Made by a program: the position numbers and the translations under genes | The notes under the pieces: model-generated | What the model saw: the letters and a program-made list of their open reading frames with translations, nothing else | Database searches by the model: none | What the model was told of the DNA's origin: nothing | Part shown: one piece after another, positions 49,227-57,447 of the stretch | Layout: every line of letters starts with the position of its first letter | How positions within the stretch are numbered: the first letter of the stretch is position 1 | Assembly: GCF_029948125.1 (NCBI RefSeq) | Contig: NZ_JASAMB010000029.1 | Coordinates: 1-64,000, forward strand | Direction: 5' to 3' | Length of the DNA: 64,000 bases | From: Catellatospora sp. KI3 | Lineage (GTDB): Bacteria > Actinomycetota > Actinomycetes > Mycobacteriales > Micromonosporaceae

Positions 49227-49353
49227 TGTTCCGGGTGTCCCCCTCCGGGCCGACCGCTGCGGCCCACCCCGTCGAGTGCTGTCCTGTGCACCAGGCGGTG
49301 GCCTGGGCGGCATATCCGGCTTATCCTACTTACACGTGATAATAATTCACCGT

Positions 49354-50541
49354 ATGGACGACCTCCAGCCTCGACGGGCCGCGCGCCGCAGCTTCCGTGT
49401 TTCGGCGGCCGCGCTGGTGGCGGTGCTGTGCGGTGCACTTGTCGCGTGCAGTGAACCCGACAAGGCGGATGATACGCCACAACCAGTACGTATCGGTGCG
49501 TTGATCCCGCTCACCGGCGACAACGCACCGACCGGGCAGCGGATGATGGAGGCGTACCAGCTCGCCATCAAGGAGATCAACGACAAGGGCGGGGTGCTCG
49601 GCCGGCCGGTCGAGCTGGTCGCCGGGGACGACGCCTGCGACCCGGGAACGGCCGTGGTGAAGGCGAACGAACTCATCGCCAAGGACGTCACGGTCTCGGT
49701 GGGCGGCGGCTGCAGCGTCGCGGTCGTACCGGTGCTCAAGCCGTTCCACACCGCGGCGATCCCGATGATCGTCCCGGCCGCCAACTCCATGGACCTGCTG
49801 GCCCCCGGCTACGACAGCGTGTTCCTGCTGGCCGGCACCGCGAAGGAGGAGGGCGAGCGGGCGGTCGAGTCCCTGACGAAGATGGGGCGCAAGCGGCTGG
49901 CCGTGGTGGACGACGGCACCAGCTTCCCCCAGTCGGTCGCCCACGCCGCCGTGGAGCGGCTGAAGGAGCCCGGCGCGAAGATGGAGCTGGCCACCCGCCT
50001 GCGCATCAGCCAGGGCGCCACCAGCTACCCCCGCATGGTCGACGAGGTGGTCAAGCAGGACGCCGACGCGGTGCTGTTCACCGGCTACTACCCGGAGGCG
50101 GCCACCATCGTGCGGGATCTGCGGGCCGGCGGCTTCCAGGGCACGATCATGCTGTCGGACGCCGGGCTGGACCCGACCCTGTTCGACAAGCTCACGCCGG
50201 CGGAGACCGAGGGCCTCTACGGCATCACGCTGCCGATGGCGCAGTTCGAGCCGGACGCCAAGGCGTGGGCGGACCGCTACCGCGCCGCGTACGGCCACGA
50301 TCCGGGACCGTTCACGATGCAGAGCTACGACGCGCTCAAGCTCGCCGCCAACGCGATCGAGCGGGCGGGCAGCACCGACCGGGAGGCCGTGCGCAAGGCG
50401 ATCGCCGCGACGACCCCCGCCGACATCCAGCTGCTGTCGGGCCCGTCGGAGTTCGGGCCGGACGGCACCCAGCCGCACCCGGACTTCATGCTCCTGAAGA
50501 TCCACGACGGGGCCTTCACCCTGGTCAGCCAGACCGGCTGA
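49354..50541 (+). CDS. Branched-chain-type solute-binding lipoprotein
   Basis: A 395-residue type-I periplasmic-binding protein of the LivJ/UrtA class. A lipobox LVACS (Cys near residue 30) marks a lipid anchor. The core starts at VRIGALIPLTGDNAPTGQ. No permease or ATPase genes are nearby, so it may serve a sensor role or use a transporter elsewhere. AT-rich DNA (GATAATAATT) lies just before the ATG. Confidence 0.85.
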   Translation: MDDLQPRRAARRSFRVSAAALVAVLCGALVACSEPDKADDTPQPVRIGALIPLTGDNAPTGQRMMEAYQLAIKEINDKGGVLGRPVELVAGDDACDPGTAVVKANELIAKDVTVSVGGGCSVAVVPVLKPFHTAAIPMIVPAANSMDLLAPGYDSVFLLAGTAKEEGERAVESLTKMGRKRLAVVDDGTSFPQSVAHAAVERLKEPGAKMELATRLRISQGATSYPRMVDEVVKQDADAVLFTGYYPEAATIVRDLRAGGFQGTIMLSDAGLDPTLFDKLTPAETEGLYGITLPMAQFEPDAKAWADRYRAAYGHDPGPFTMQSYDALKLAANAIERAGSTDREAVRKAIAATTPADIQLLSGPSEFGPDGTQPHPDFMLLKIHDGAFTLVSQTG

Positions 50542-50559
50542 CCAGGAGGCGGCACCCGG

Positions 50560-50784
50560 TCACGGGATGTCGTTGAGGGTTTTCTCGATCTTGCCGAGCC
50601 GCTGGTCGACCCCTTCCAGCCGCTGGGCCAGCTGGCGGTTGGTGGCGGCCAGCTCGTTCAGGCTGGCCCGCAGCGCATCGTCGTCGCGCTTGGCCGGCTG
50701 CCGCAGCGTGCCGACGACGACCGGGATGACCCAGCTGACGGCGCCGGCGATGGCGACCCAGCCATACCAGGGGATGAACTCCAT
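50560..50784 (-). CDS. Small membrane/coiled-coil protein
   Basis: A 74-residue protein. One N-terminal transmembrane helix (WVAIAGAVSWVIPVVVGT) is followed by a charged coiled-coil (LNELAATNRQLAQRLEGVDQ). Its ATG overlaps the stop of the ArsR-type gene (TAATG), so it is co-translated with it. Unrecognised; possibly a partner of the regulator or a membrane sensor piece. Confidence 0.7.
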   Translation of the reverse strand: MEFIPWYGWVAIAGAVSWVIPVVVGTLRQPAKRDDDALRASLNELAATNRQLAQRLEGVDQRLGKIEKTLNDIP

Positions 50785-51101
50785 TACGAACCTTCCTCAG
50801 GGGTGACGGGAGGGCTCGCGGCGACCGCGGCCCGGACGGTGGGCAGATCGACGGTGAGCGCGAACGGCACCGCCTCGAAATACTTGAGCGCCTTGCCGTC
50901 GGGCGACAGCTCCAGGTGCCCCGTGACGTAGCCGAACTCTTCGAGTCGGCGCAGGTGCAGGTAGAGCAGCGCGCGGGACATGCCGGTCCGCCTGGCCAAC
51001 TCGCTGACATGCGTCGACTCCTCGGCCAGGGTGGCCAGGATGCGCAGTCGCAGCGGGTTGGCCACCGCCGCCAGGCGGCCGACCAGGCTCTCGACGTCCA
51101 C
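50784..51101 (-). CDS. ArsR-type winged-helix regulator
   Basis: A 105-residue regulator (LAAVANPLRLRILATLAEES, then SELARRTGMSRALLYLHLRRLEEFGYV). The helix-turn-helix is intact. It has no metal-ligand cysteines of the classical ArsR/SmtB sites. The GTG at 51101 has GAGGGG 6 nt upstream. A 24-bp palindrome sits 20 bp upstream and is its likely operator. Confidence 0.85.
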   Translation of the reverse strand: MDVESLVGRLAAVANPLRLRILATLAEESTHVSELARRTGMSRALLYLHLRRLEEFGYVTGHLELSPDGKALKYFEAVPFALTVDLPTVRAAVAASPPVTPEEGS

Positions 51102-51120
51102 TGGTACCCCTCTGTCTTGC

Positions 51121-51144
51121 ACCTGTAAGAATCTTATTACAGGT
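51121..51144. promoter_or_regulatory. Operator-like palindrome ACCTGTAA-N8-TTACAGGT
   Basis: Perfect 8-bp arms with an 8-bp AT-rich centre. It is 20 bp upstream of the ArsR-type start and includes a possible -10 (TAAGAT, minus strand). The position predicts autoregulation. The subtilisin gene starts 220 bp further on and could also be controlled. Confidence 0.7.
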
Positions 51145-51365
51145 GTCAACGGCGCATAAGAGCAGCGGGTTCAACTGTCGGAACCCTGTCGGTTCACGAC
51201 AGAACCCTCTTCCCAGTTTTTCAACAGTTTTGGCGTTACAAAACGTCGACTCCTGTTCACGGATCTGCCGCCGCCGATACACACGCTCCTAGGTTCTCCT
51301 CCAGCCCTTCGCGGCCGGTGTCAACCGGACCCGGTCGCGAAGCCGGCTACTGGGAGGAGATCACC

Positions 51366-53318
51366 TTGTTGCAACGCATCTACGGTTTCGGCGCCGCGTT
51401 CATCGTGGTGTTCGCGGCCGCGGTCAGCGTCGCGGGACCGGCTCAGGCCGCCCCCGAGGGCTCGATCCGGTACGCGGACAGCCCGAGCGCCGTCCCCGGC
51501 CGCTACATCGTGGTGCTGAAGGACTCCGCGGTGGCCGCCACCGCCTCGGCCATCGGCACGAAGGCCCGCGACCTGGCGGGCCGCTTCGGCGGGCAGACTC
51601 GCCACGTGTACAGCAGCGCACTGCACGGCTTCTCGGTGTCGCTGTCGGAGCAGCAGGCCAAGCGCCTGGCCGCCGACCCCGCCGTCGCCTCGGTCGAGGC
51701 GGTCCAGCGGGTCCAGATCGCCGACACCCAGAACAACCCGCCGAACTGGGGCGACGACCGCATCGACCAGGCGAACCTGCCGCTCAACCAGGCGTTCACC
51801 TACCCGGCCAACCCGGGCCAGGGCGTCACCGTGTACGTGCTGGACACCGGCCTGAACGCCAGCCACCAGGAGTTCACCGGCCGGGTCAAGCAGGGCACCG
51901 ACATCGTCGACGGGGACAGCAACCCCGCCGACTGCCACGGCCACGGCACCCACGTCGCGGGCACCGCGGTCGGCACCAGCTACGGCATCGCCAAGAAGGC
52001 CAGCGTGGCCTCGGTTCGCGTGCTGAACTGCCAGGGCAGCGGCAGCAACGACGACCTGATCGCCGGGTTCAACTGGGTCCGCAGCAACGGCACCAAGCCC
52101 GCGGTCGTCAACTACAGCATCGGCTGCACCAGCCCGTGCACCAGCCAGGCCATGGACTCCGCGGTCAGCAACCTGATCAGCTCCGGTATCCAGGTCGTCA
52201 TGGCGGCCGGCAACTCCGGCGACAACGCCTGCAACTACAGCCCGCAGGCGGTCGCGGCGGCGGTCACCGTCGGCAACTCCAACAGCTCCGACGCGCGCAA
52301 CAGCACGAGCAACTACGGCTCGTGCCTGGACCTGTTCGCGCCGGGCACCAGCATCGTGTCGGCGTCGTACTCCAGCAACACCGGCAGCGCCACGATGACC
52401 GGCACCTCGATGGCGTCCCCGCACGTCGCCGGTGCCGCCGCGGTCTACCTCGGCCAGAACCCCAGCGCCACCCCGGCCCAGGTCCGCGACGCGCTGGTCA
52501 ACAACGCCACCACTGGAAAGATCACCAGCCCGGGCACCGGTTCGCCGAACCGCCTGCTGTACACGGGCTTCATGAACGGCGGGACCCAGCCGGGCAACCC
52601 GTCGGTGACCAACCCCGGTAACCAGAGCACCGGCGTCGGTCAGTCGGTCGACCTGCAGCTGCAGGCGAGCGGCGGCTCCACCCCGTACACCTGGAGCGCC
52701 TCGGGTCTGCCCGCCGGCCTGTCGATCGGCTCGTCGACCGGTCGGATCACGGGCAGCCCGACCACCGCCGGCACGTCGAACGTCACCGTCACGGTGACGG
52801 ACTCGGCGAGCAAGACCGGCACCGCCAACTTCACCTGGACGGTCACGTCCGGCGGCGGCTGCACCCCGGTGCAGGTGGTCGGCAACTCCAGCCTGGAGAA
52901 CGGCACCACCCCGTGGACCGCGAACAGCGGCGTGATCGGCGCCTGGGCGGGGTACAACTACCCCGGCCACACCGGCACGCGCAGCGCGTGGCTGGGCGGT
53001 CAGGGCCAGTCGCACACTGATTACCTCTCCCAGTCGGTGACCATTCCCGCCGGCTGCACCAGTGTGACGCTGCGCTACTGGGTCCGGATCACCACCGCCG
53101 AGAACGACGGCCAGGTCTGGGACCGGCTGACCGTCACCATGGGCAGCACCACGGTCGCCTCCGCCACGAACCTCGACGCCAACTCGGCGTACGTGGAGAA
53201 GGTGGTCAACGTGAGCCAGTTCGCCGGGCAGACGGTGACGCTGAAGTTCAACGGCGTCGAGGACCAGAGTCTGCAGACCTCCTGGGTCATCGACGATGTG
53301 ACCATCAGCGCCTCCTGA
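51366..53318 (+). CDS. Secreted subtilisin-like serine protease (S8)
   Basis: A 650-residue exported protease. The signal peptide ends near residue 30 (AGPAQAAP). An I9 propeptide follows ([13 protein letters not shown]). The catalytic triad is intact: Asp160 (VLDTG), His193 (HGTHVAG) and Ser348 (GTSMASP). C-terminal additions are an Ig-like putative domain ([14 protein letters not shown]) and a beta-sandwich domain beginning [15 protein letters not shown]. The start is a TTG at 51366 because GGAGGAG lies 7 nt upstream. It probably degrades external protein. Confidence 0.92.
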   Translation: MLQRIYGFGAAFIVVFAAAVSVAGPAQAAPEGSIRYADSPSAVPGRYIVVLKDSAVAATASAIGTKARDLAGRFGGQTRHVYSSALHGFSVSLSEQQAKRLAADPAVASVEAVQRVQIADTQNNPPNWGDDRIDQANLPLNQAFTYPANPGQGVTVYVLDTGLNASHQEFTGRVKQGTDIVDGDSNPADCHGHGTHVAGTAVGTSYGIAKKASVASVRVLNCQGSGSNDDLIAGFNWVRSNGTKPAVVNYSIGCTSPCTSQAMDSAVSNLISSGIQVVMAAGNSGDNACNYSPQAVAAAVTVGNSNSSDARNSTSNYGSCLDLFAPGTSIVSASYSSNTGSATMTGTSMASPHVAGAAAVYLGQNPSATPAQVRDALVNNATTGKITSPGTGSPNRLLYTGFMNGGTQPGNPSVTNPGNQSTGVGQSVDLQLQASGGSTPYTWSASGLPAGLSIGSSTGRITGSPTTAGTSNVTVTVTDSASKTGTANFTWTVTSGGGCTPVQVVGNSSLENGTTPWTANSGVIGAWAGYNYPGHTGTRSAWLGGQGQSHTDYLSQSVTIPAGCTSVTLRYWVRITTAENDGQVWDRLTVTMGSTTVASATNLDANSAYVEKVVNVSQFAGQTVTLKFNGVEDQSLQTSWVIDDVTISAS

Positions 53319-53336
53319 CAAACCGGGGGGAGGGTG

Positions 53337-53369
53337 GGGGTCGGGCGTCTCACGAGGACGCCCGACCCC
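53337..53369. terminator. Hairpin between the convergent protease and HTH genes
   Basis: GGGGTCGGGCGTC (53337-53349), 7-nt loop, GACGCCCGACCCC (53357-53369), followed by TATT. The last base overlaps the stop codon of the minus-strand gene. Confidence 0.85.
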
Positions 53370-54307
53370 TATTCCCACTCCCAGCGCATGCCCACGATGC
53401 CCGGCGGCACGTCCGAGCCGACCAGGTGCGCCCCGTGCGTGGAACCGATCCACACCTCGCGTACGCCCTGGTCCGGCGCGTTGACGCCGCGCCGCTCGAA
53501 CCGGTAGCACCGGGCCGGCACCGCGTCGCGGTGGAACTGCAGCTGCAGCAGGTACTCCCCCACCGGCACCGAGAAGCCCCGGTAGTAGATGTCGGTCGGG
53601 GCGGCGGAGCTGCTGAGGAACTCGTACTCCAGCACCACCGTGTCGCCCTGCGACAGCATCCGGTCGAAGATGATCTCAGCGGCGCACAGGCCGCTGTCGG
53701 GATCGGTGCGCACCCGCCCCAGGCGGCAGTTGCGCAGGGCGTTGATCTGCAGCGGCGCGCCCGGGTCGTCGGTGCGGAAGATGCCGACGGTACGCGACAC
53801 CCGGTCCACATTGGCCCGCAGCACCTGGCGGCAGCTGAGGCTGATCTCCTGCCGCTGCGCCCCCACCTGGTACACGTCGTGCAGGCTGACCCGGCTCAGC
53901 TCGTGGTAGAGCCAGCGGTCCAGCTCCCCGATCATCTTGGCGACGCTCATCGAGTCGGCGAACAGCCGGTCGATGTCGATCGTGCCCGGCGGCTGGCCCA
54001 GCCAGCGCCCGCGCGGGCGGCGCGGGCCGAGCTGGGCGATCAGCGACTCGGCGGGCAGGGCGAGGATCTGCTCCAGCAGCCGGACGGCCTTCATCGATTC
54101 GGGGCGTTCGGGGCGGCTGCGTCCCCGGCGCCAGTAGCTCAACGTGGTGGTGCTGACTGTGATCCCGGCAGCGGCCAGCCGCTCCTGGATCTCCTCCAAC
54201 CGCATTCCCCGGTCCTCGATGGCCAGGTGGAGCACGGCGGAGAACGGGCCGGTACGCAGCGCGTGCGCCAGGTCCCGGCCGACCGAGTCCGGTCGAGCCT
54301 TCTCCAT
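53369..54307 (-). CDS. HTH-domain regulator of unknown family
   Basis: A 312-residue protein. The N-terminal part (residues about 25-65, MRLEEIQERLAAAGITVSTT, then YWRRGRSRPERPES) looks like an XRE-type helix-turn-helix. The remaining 230 residues, with RQVLRANVDRVSRTVGIFRT and beta-rich segments, match no domain I recognise. Similar two-part proteins are common in actinobacteria. The ATG at 54307 is the first with reasonable sequence. Confidence 0.6.
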   Translation of the reverse strand: MEKARPDSVGRDLAHALRTGPFSAVLHLAIEDRGMRLEEIQERLAAAGITVSTTTLSYWRRGRSRPERPESMKAVRLLEQILALPAESLIAQLGPRRPRGRWLGQPPGTIDIDRLFADSMSVAKMIGELDRWLYHELSRVSLHDVYQVGAQRQEISLSCRQVLRANVDRVSRTVGIFRTDDPGAPLQINALRNCRLGRVRTDPDSGLCAAEIIFDRMLSQGDTVVLEYEFLSSSAAPTDIYYRGFSVPVGEYLLQLQFHRDAVPARCYRFERRGVNAPDQGVREVWIGSTHGAHLVGSDVPPGIVGMRWEWE

Positions 54308-54363
54308 GAACGCTGAGTATCGCCACCACTTCGCATTCCCGCCACCGCAGTTCGCGGCGGGGC

Positions 54364-55236
54364 TCAGCCGGGCAGCAGGGACTGGTCGGGTTCGGGCAGG
54401 CGGTGCACCACGATGCCGGCCAGCCCGGGGCCCACGTGCGCGGCCACCACCGCGCCGACCTCGCTGGTGTACAGCTCGCACAGGCGCTCGCCGAGCCGCT
54501 CGCGCAGCGCCGTCGCGACCGAACCGGCCCGCTCGGCGGCGGCCAGGTGGTGCACCGCGACCTCGACCGGGCCGTCCCCGGCCGCCTGCACGGCGAGCGC
54601 GACCAGCCGGTCCAGCGCGCGGGCGGCGGTGCGCACCTTGTCGCGCATGGAGATGCCGCCCGCCGAGACCTCCAGCAGCGGCTTGACCGCCAGGGCGGTG
54701 CCGACCAGCGCGGAGGCGGCGTTGATGCGGCCGCCCCGGCGCAGGTGCTCCAGCGTGTCGACGTAGAAGAAGGTGGAGGTGCGGCTGATGGTGGCCAGCG
54801 CCGCCTCGCGTACCCCCTTGAGGTCCTTGCCCTGGGCGGCGGCGCGGGCGGCGGCCAGGGCCGGGAAGCCCACGCCCATCGCCGCCGAGCACGAGTCGAC
54901 CACCTCGACCGGCCCGTCGGCCTGCTTGGCCGCGATCGCGGCCGAGCCGAGCGTGCCCGACAGCGCCCCGGCCAGGTGCACCGAGACGACCCCGGTGGCA
55001 CCGGCGGCGAACAGCCGGTCGTAGACCTGCTTGAACTCGGCCGGGGTCGGCTGGGAGGTGGTGACCGAGACCCGGCGGGCGGTCAGCGCGACGGCGACCT
55101 CGGCCGGGCTGACGTCCAGGCCCTCCCGGCCGGACACCCCGCCGAGCACGATGTGCAGGGGCACCACGGTGAGCGTCCCGTCGCCGACGGCGGCGGGCAG
55201 GTACGCGGTGGAGTCGGTGACGACGGCTACAGCCAT
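54364..55236 (-). CDS. DegV-family fatty-acid-binding protein
   Basis: A 290-residue DegV/FakB-type protein. It begins VAVVTDSTAYLP (the conserved lipid head-group site) and contains SVTTSQPTPAEF, another family motif. Binds fatty acids, possibly for a FakA kinase. TAACGT lies 6 nt before the ATG (leaderless). It sits in the nadD-rsfS-phosphatase neighbourhood as in mycobacteria. Confidence 0.92.
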   Translation of the reverse strand: MAVAVVTDSTAYLPAAVGDGTLTVVPLHIVLGGVSGREGLDVSPAEVAVALTARRVSVTTSQPTPAEFKQVYDRLFAAGATGVVSVHLAGALSGTLGSAAIAAKQADGPVEVVDSCSAAMGVGFPALAAARAAAQGKDLKGVREAALATISRTSTFFYVDTLEHLRRGGRINAASALVGTALAVKPLLEVSAGGISMRDKVRTAARALDRLVALAVQAAGDGPVEVAVHHLAAAERAGSVATALRERLGERLCELYTSEVGAVVAAHVGPGLAGIVVHRLPEPDQSLLPG

Positions 55237-55253
55237 GCGCGCACGTTAGCCTG

Positions 55254-55664
55254 TCACGACGGCCGTGCCGAGATGACCTCGAGCACGGGCCCCATCTGGC
55301 AGATGGTCGCGATGTCGGTGCGGATCCGGCCGGTCACCATGAGCCGCGCCCCCGGCTTGACCACGTCCTTGTCCCCGCCCATGAGCTGGTACGTCTTGCC
55401 GGGCGTGCGCAGCACCGTGCAGCCGCCCTCCAGCTCGACCCGCTCGACGGTGCCCGAGACGGTGATCTCGTCCTTGGCCGGGGGCGGGATGCTCGGACCG
55501 CCGGTCGGCGGCTTCGGCCGGCCCGAGGCCGACGGTGACGCGTTCACGGAGACCTCCCCACCGGGTGTGGCGCCGGGTCGGGCGGTGCCCGCGCAGCCGG
55601 CCAGCAGGCCGCTCAGGAGTGTGGCGGCCAGCAACGTGTACAGCAGCGGCTTTGGCGTCGTCAT
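55254..55664 (-). CDS. Lipoprotein, OB-like fold
   Basis: A 136-residue lipoprotein: signal with lipobox LLAGC (near residue 22), a Pro/Ser-rich linker, then a small beta-barrel-like domain (ITVSGTVERVELEGGCTVLR ... RLMVTGRI). Function unknown. It lies between degV and the phosphatase on the same strand. The ATG at 55664 matches a signal peptide; an ATG at 55718 would overlap the phosphatase. Confidence 0.7.
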   Translation of the reverse strand: MTTPKPLLYTLLAATLLSGLLAGCAGTARPGATPGGEVSVNASPSASGRPKPPTGGPSIPPPAKDEITVSGTVERVELEGGCTVLRTPGKTYQLMGGDKDVVKPGARLMVTGRIRTDIATICQMGPVLEVISARPS

Positions 55665-55710
55665 GTCAGCTCGGACGTTACCGGCACGCCACAAGTTGCG
55701 CGACCGCTGT

Positions 55711-56340
55711 TCAGACACCCGTGTTGTACGCCGACATCCGCCACCCCTGCTCCGCCGAGTGGGTCAGCTCGACCCAGTGGCAGTTCTGCAGCGGCATGAT
55801 GGTGGGCAGGATCTCCAGCGGCCAGCCCAGCAGGGTGGCCGTGCCGTACTTGATGGCCGCGCCGTGCGAGGCGAGCACGGTGGTCACCCCGGGGGCGACC
55901 TCGGCGGCCTGCCGGATGACCTCGACGACCCGCTTGCCCAGCTGGGTCAGCGGCTCGACGCCGTCACCGGGGTCGTCGAGCGCGTCGCGCCACCCCAGCC
56001 ACGACGTCGGGAACTGCTCCTTGACCTCGGTCATGAGCAGGTTCTCCCAGTGCCCGAAGCCGCGCTCGCGCAGCCTGGGGTCGCGCTCGGGCACCAGCCC
56101 GGTCAGCTGCGCCAGCGCGGCTGCGGTGTGCGCGGCGCGGCTGAGGTCGCTGGTGACCAGCCGCGCCGGGCCCCGGCGGGCGAGCGCGGGGGCGGCGGCG
56201 GCCGCCTGGGCCCGGCCCTTGTCGTTCAGCGGGGCGTCCTGCTGCCCCTGCACCCGGCCCTCGGCGTTGTAGTCCGTGTTGCCGTGGCGCCAGAGGATGA
56301 TCCGGGTCACCCCGGCCTCCGAGCCCCGCTCATTGCTCAC
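55711..56340 (-). CDS. Histidine phosphatase family protein
   Basis: A 209-residue phosphoglycerate-mutase-type phosphatase. Active-site WRHGNTDYN (RHG, residues about 18-26) and a distal SHGAAIKYG supply the two His. In Mycobacterium the gene at this position (Rv2419c) is a glucosyl-3-phosphoglycerate phosphatase; that activity is possible here but not shown. The GTG overlaps the rsfS stop (GTGA). Confidence 0.85.
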   Translation of the reverse strand: MSNERGSEAGVTRIILWRHGNTDYNAEGRVQGQQDAPLNDKGRAQAAAAAPALARRGPARLVTSDLSRAAHTAAALAQLTGLVPERDPRLRERGFGHWENLLMTEVKEQFPTSWLGWRDALDDPGDGVEPLTQLGKRVVEVIRQAAEVAPGVTTVLASHGAAIKYGTATLLGWPLEILPTIMPLQNCHWVELTHSAEQGWRMSAYNTGV

Positions 56341-56726
56341 GCGGCGTCCTGCGACGCCAGGTGGCGGTCGACGAACTCGATCCGGGCGCAGTCCTTCCAC
56401 AGCCGGTCCAGCGCGTAGAACTCGCGCTCCTCGCTGTGCTGGACGTGCACCACGATGTCGTTGAAGTCCAGCAGCACCCAGCGGCCGGTGCGCTCGCCTT
56501 CGCGGCGCACGGGCTTGGCCTTCTCGGGCAGCTGGAGCAGGGCATCCTCGATCGCGTCGACGATGGCGAGCACCTGGCGTTCGTTGGAGGCGGAGGCGAC
56601 CACGAAGACGTCGGTGATGACGAGCTGGTCGCCCACGTCCAGCAGGACGATGTCCTCGGCCTTCTTGTCGGCGGCGGCCTGTGCGGCGGCCAGCGCCATC
56701 TCGACGGCACGCTCGGTTGCGGGCAC
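56337..56726 (-). CDS. rsfS: Ribosomal silencing factor RsfS
   Basis: A 129-residue factor that binds L14 and blocks subunit joining (DIVLLDVGDQLVITDVFVVAS, then DFNDIVVHVQHSEEREFYAL). Full length. AAGGA precedes the GTG start. It follows nadD as usual. Confidence 0.95.
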   Translation of the reverse strand: MPATERAVEMALAAAQAAADKKAEDIVLLDVGDQLVITDVFVVASASNERQVLAIVDAIEDALLQLPEKAKPVRREGERTGRWVLLDFNDIVVHVQHSEEREFYALDRLWKDCARIEFVDRHLASQDAA

Positions 56727-56847
56727 CTTGGTCCTTTCGGTGGGCTCACCGCCCGCTGGACGCGGGCGGAGTTCGACCTCAAGGGTCTCACAGGCGCGGG
56801 CGGGGACGCCGCTCAGATAACAACGAGGTGTGCCGACCCACCGCCGA

Positions 56848-57432
56848 TCAGCGGTAAAGGCGGCGTTTTGTGATGTATTGCACTACCCCGTCCGGTACCA
56901 GGTACCAGACGGGCTGGCCCGCGGCGACGCGGCGGCGGCAGTCGGTGGACGAGATCGCCATCGCGGGCACCTGGACCAGGCTCACCACGTCGGCGGGCAG
57001 GTGCGCGTCGGTGAGGTCGAAGCCGGGCCGGGTCACCCCGACGAAGTGCGCCAGCTCGAACAGCTGGTCCGCGTCCTTCCAAGAGAGGATCTTGGAGAGG
57101 GCGTCGGCGCCGGTGATGAAGAACAGCTCGGTCTTCTCGCCGTACTGCCCGCGCAGCTCCCGCAGGGTGTCCACGGTGTAGGTGTCGCCGCCGCGGTCGA
57201 TGTCGGCCCGGCTGACGGAGAACCGCGGGTTCGACGCGGTCGCGATGACCGTCATCAGGTAGCGGTCCTCCGCCGCCGTCACCGGGTTGCCGGACTTCTG
57301 CCACGGCTGCCCGGTCGGCACGAACACGACCTCGTCGAGGGCGTAGCGGTCGGCCACCTCGCTGGCTGCCACGAGGTGTCCGTGATGGATGGGATCGAAC
57401 GTCCCGCCCATGATCCCGATGCGACTCGCCAC
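56848..57432 (-). CDS. nadD: Nicotinate-nucleotide adenylyltransferase
   Basis: A 194-residue NAD-synthesis enzyme. [12 protein letters not shown] and [10 protein letters not shown] are the HxGH and ISSTxxR motifs. The GTG at 57432 is preferred over a TTG at 57441 because TACCTT (57440-57445) lies 7 nt upstream. Confidence 0.95.
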   Translation of the reverse strand: MASRIGIMGGTFDPIHHGHLVAASEVADRYALDEVVFVPTGQPWQKSGNPVTAAEDRYLMTVIATASNPRFSVSRADIDRGGDTYTVDTLRELRGQYGEKTELFFITGADALSKILSWKDADQLFELAHFVGVTRPGFDLTDAHLPADVVSLVQVPAMAISSTDCRRRVAAGQPVWYLVPDGVVQYITKRRLYR

Positions 57433-57447
57433 GCCCTCCAAGGTACG

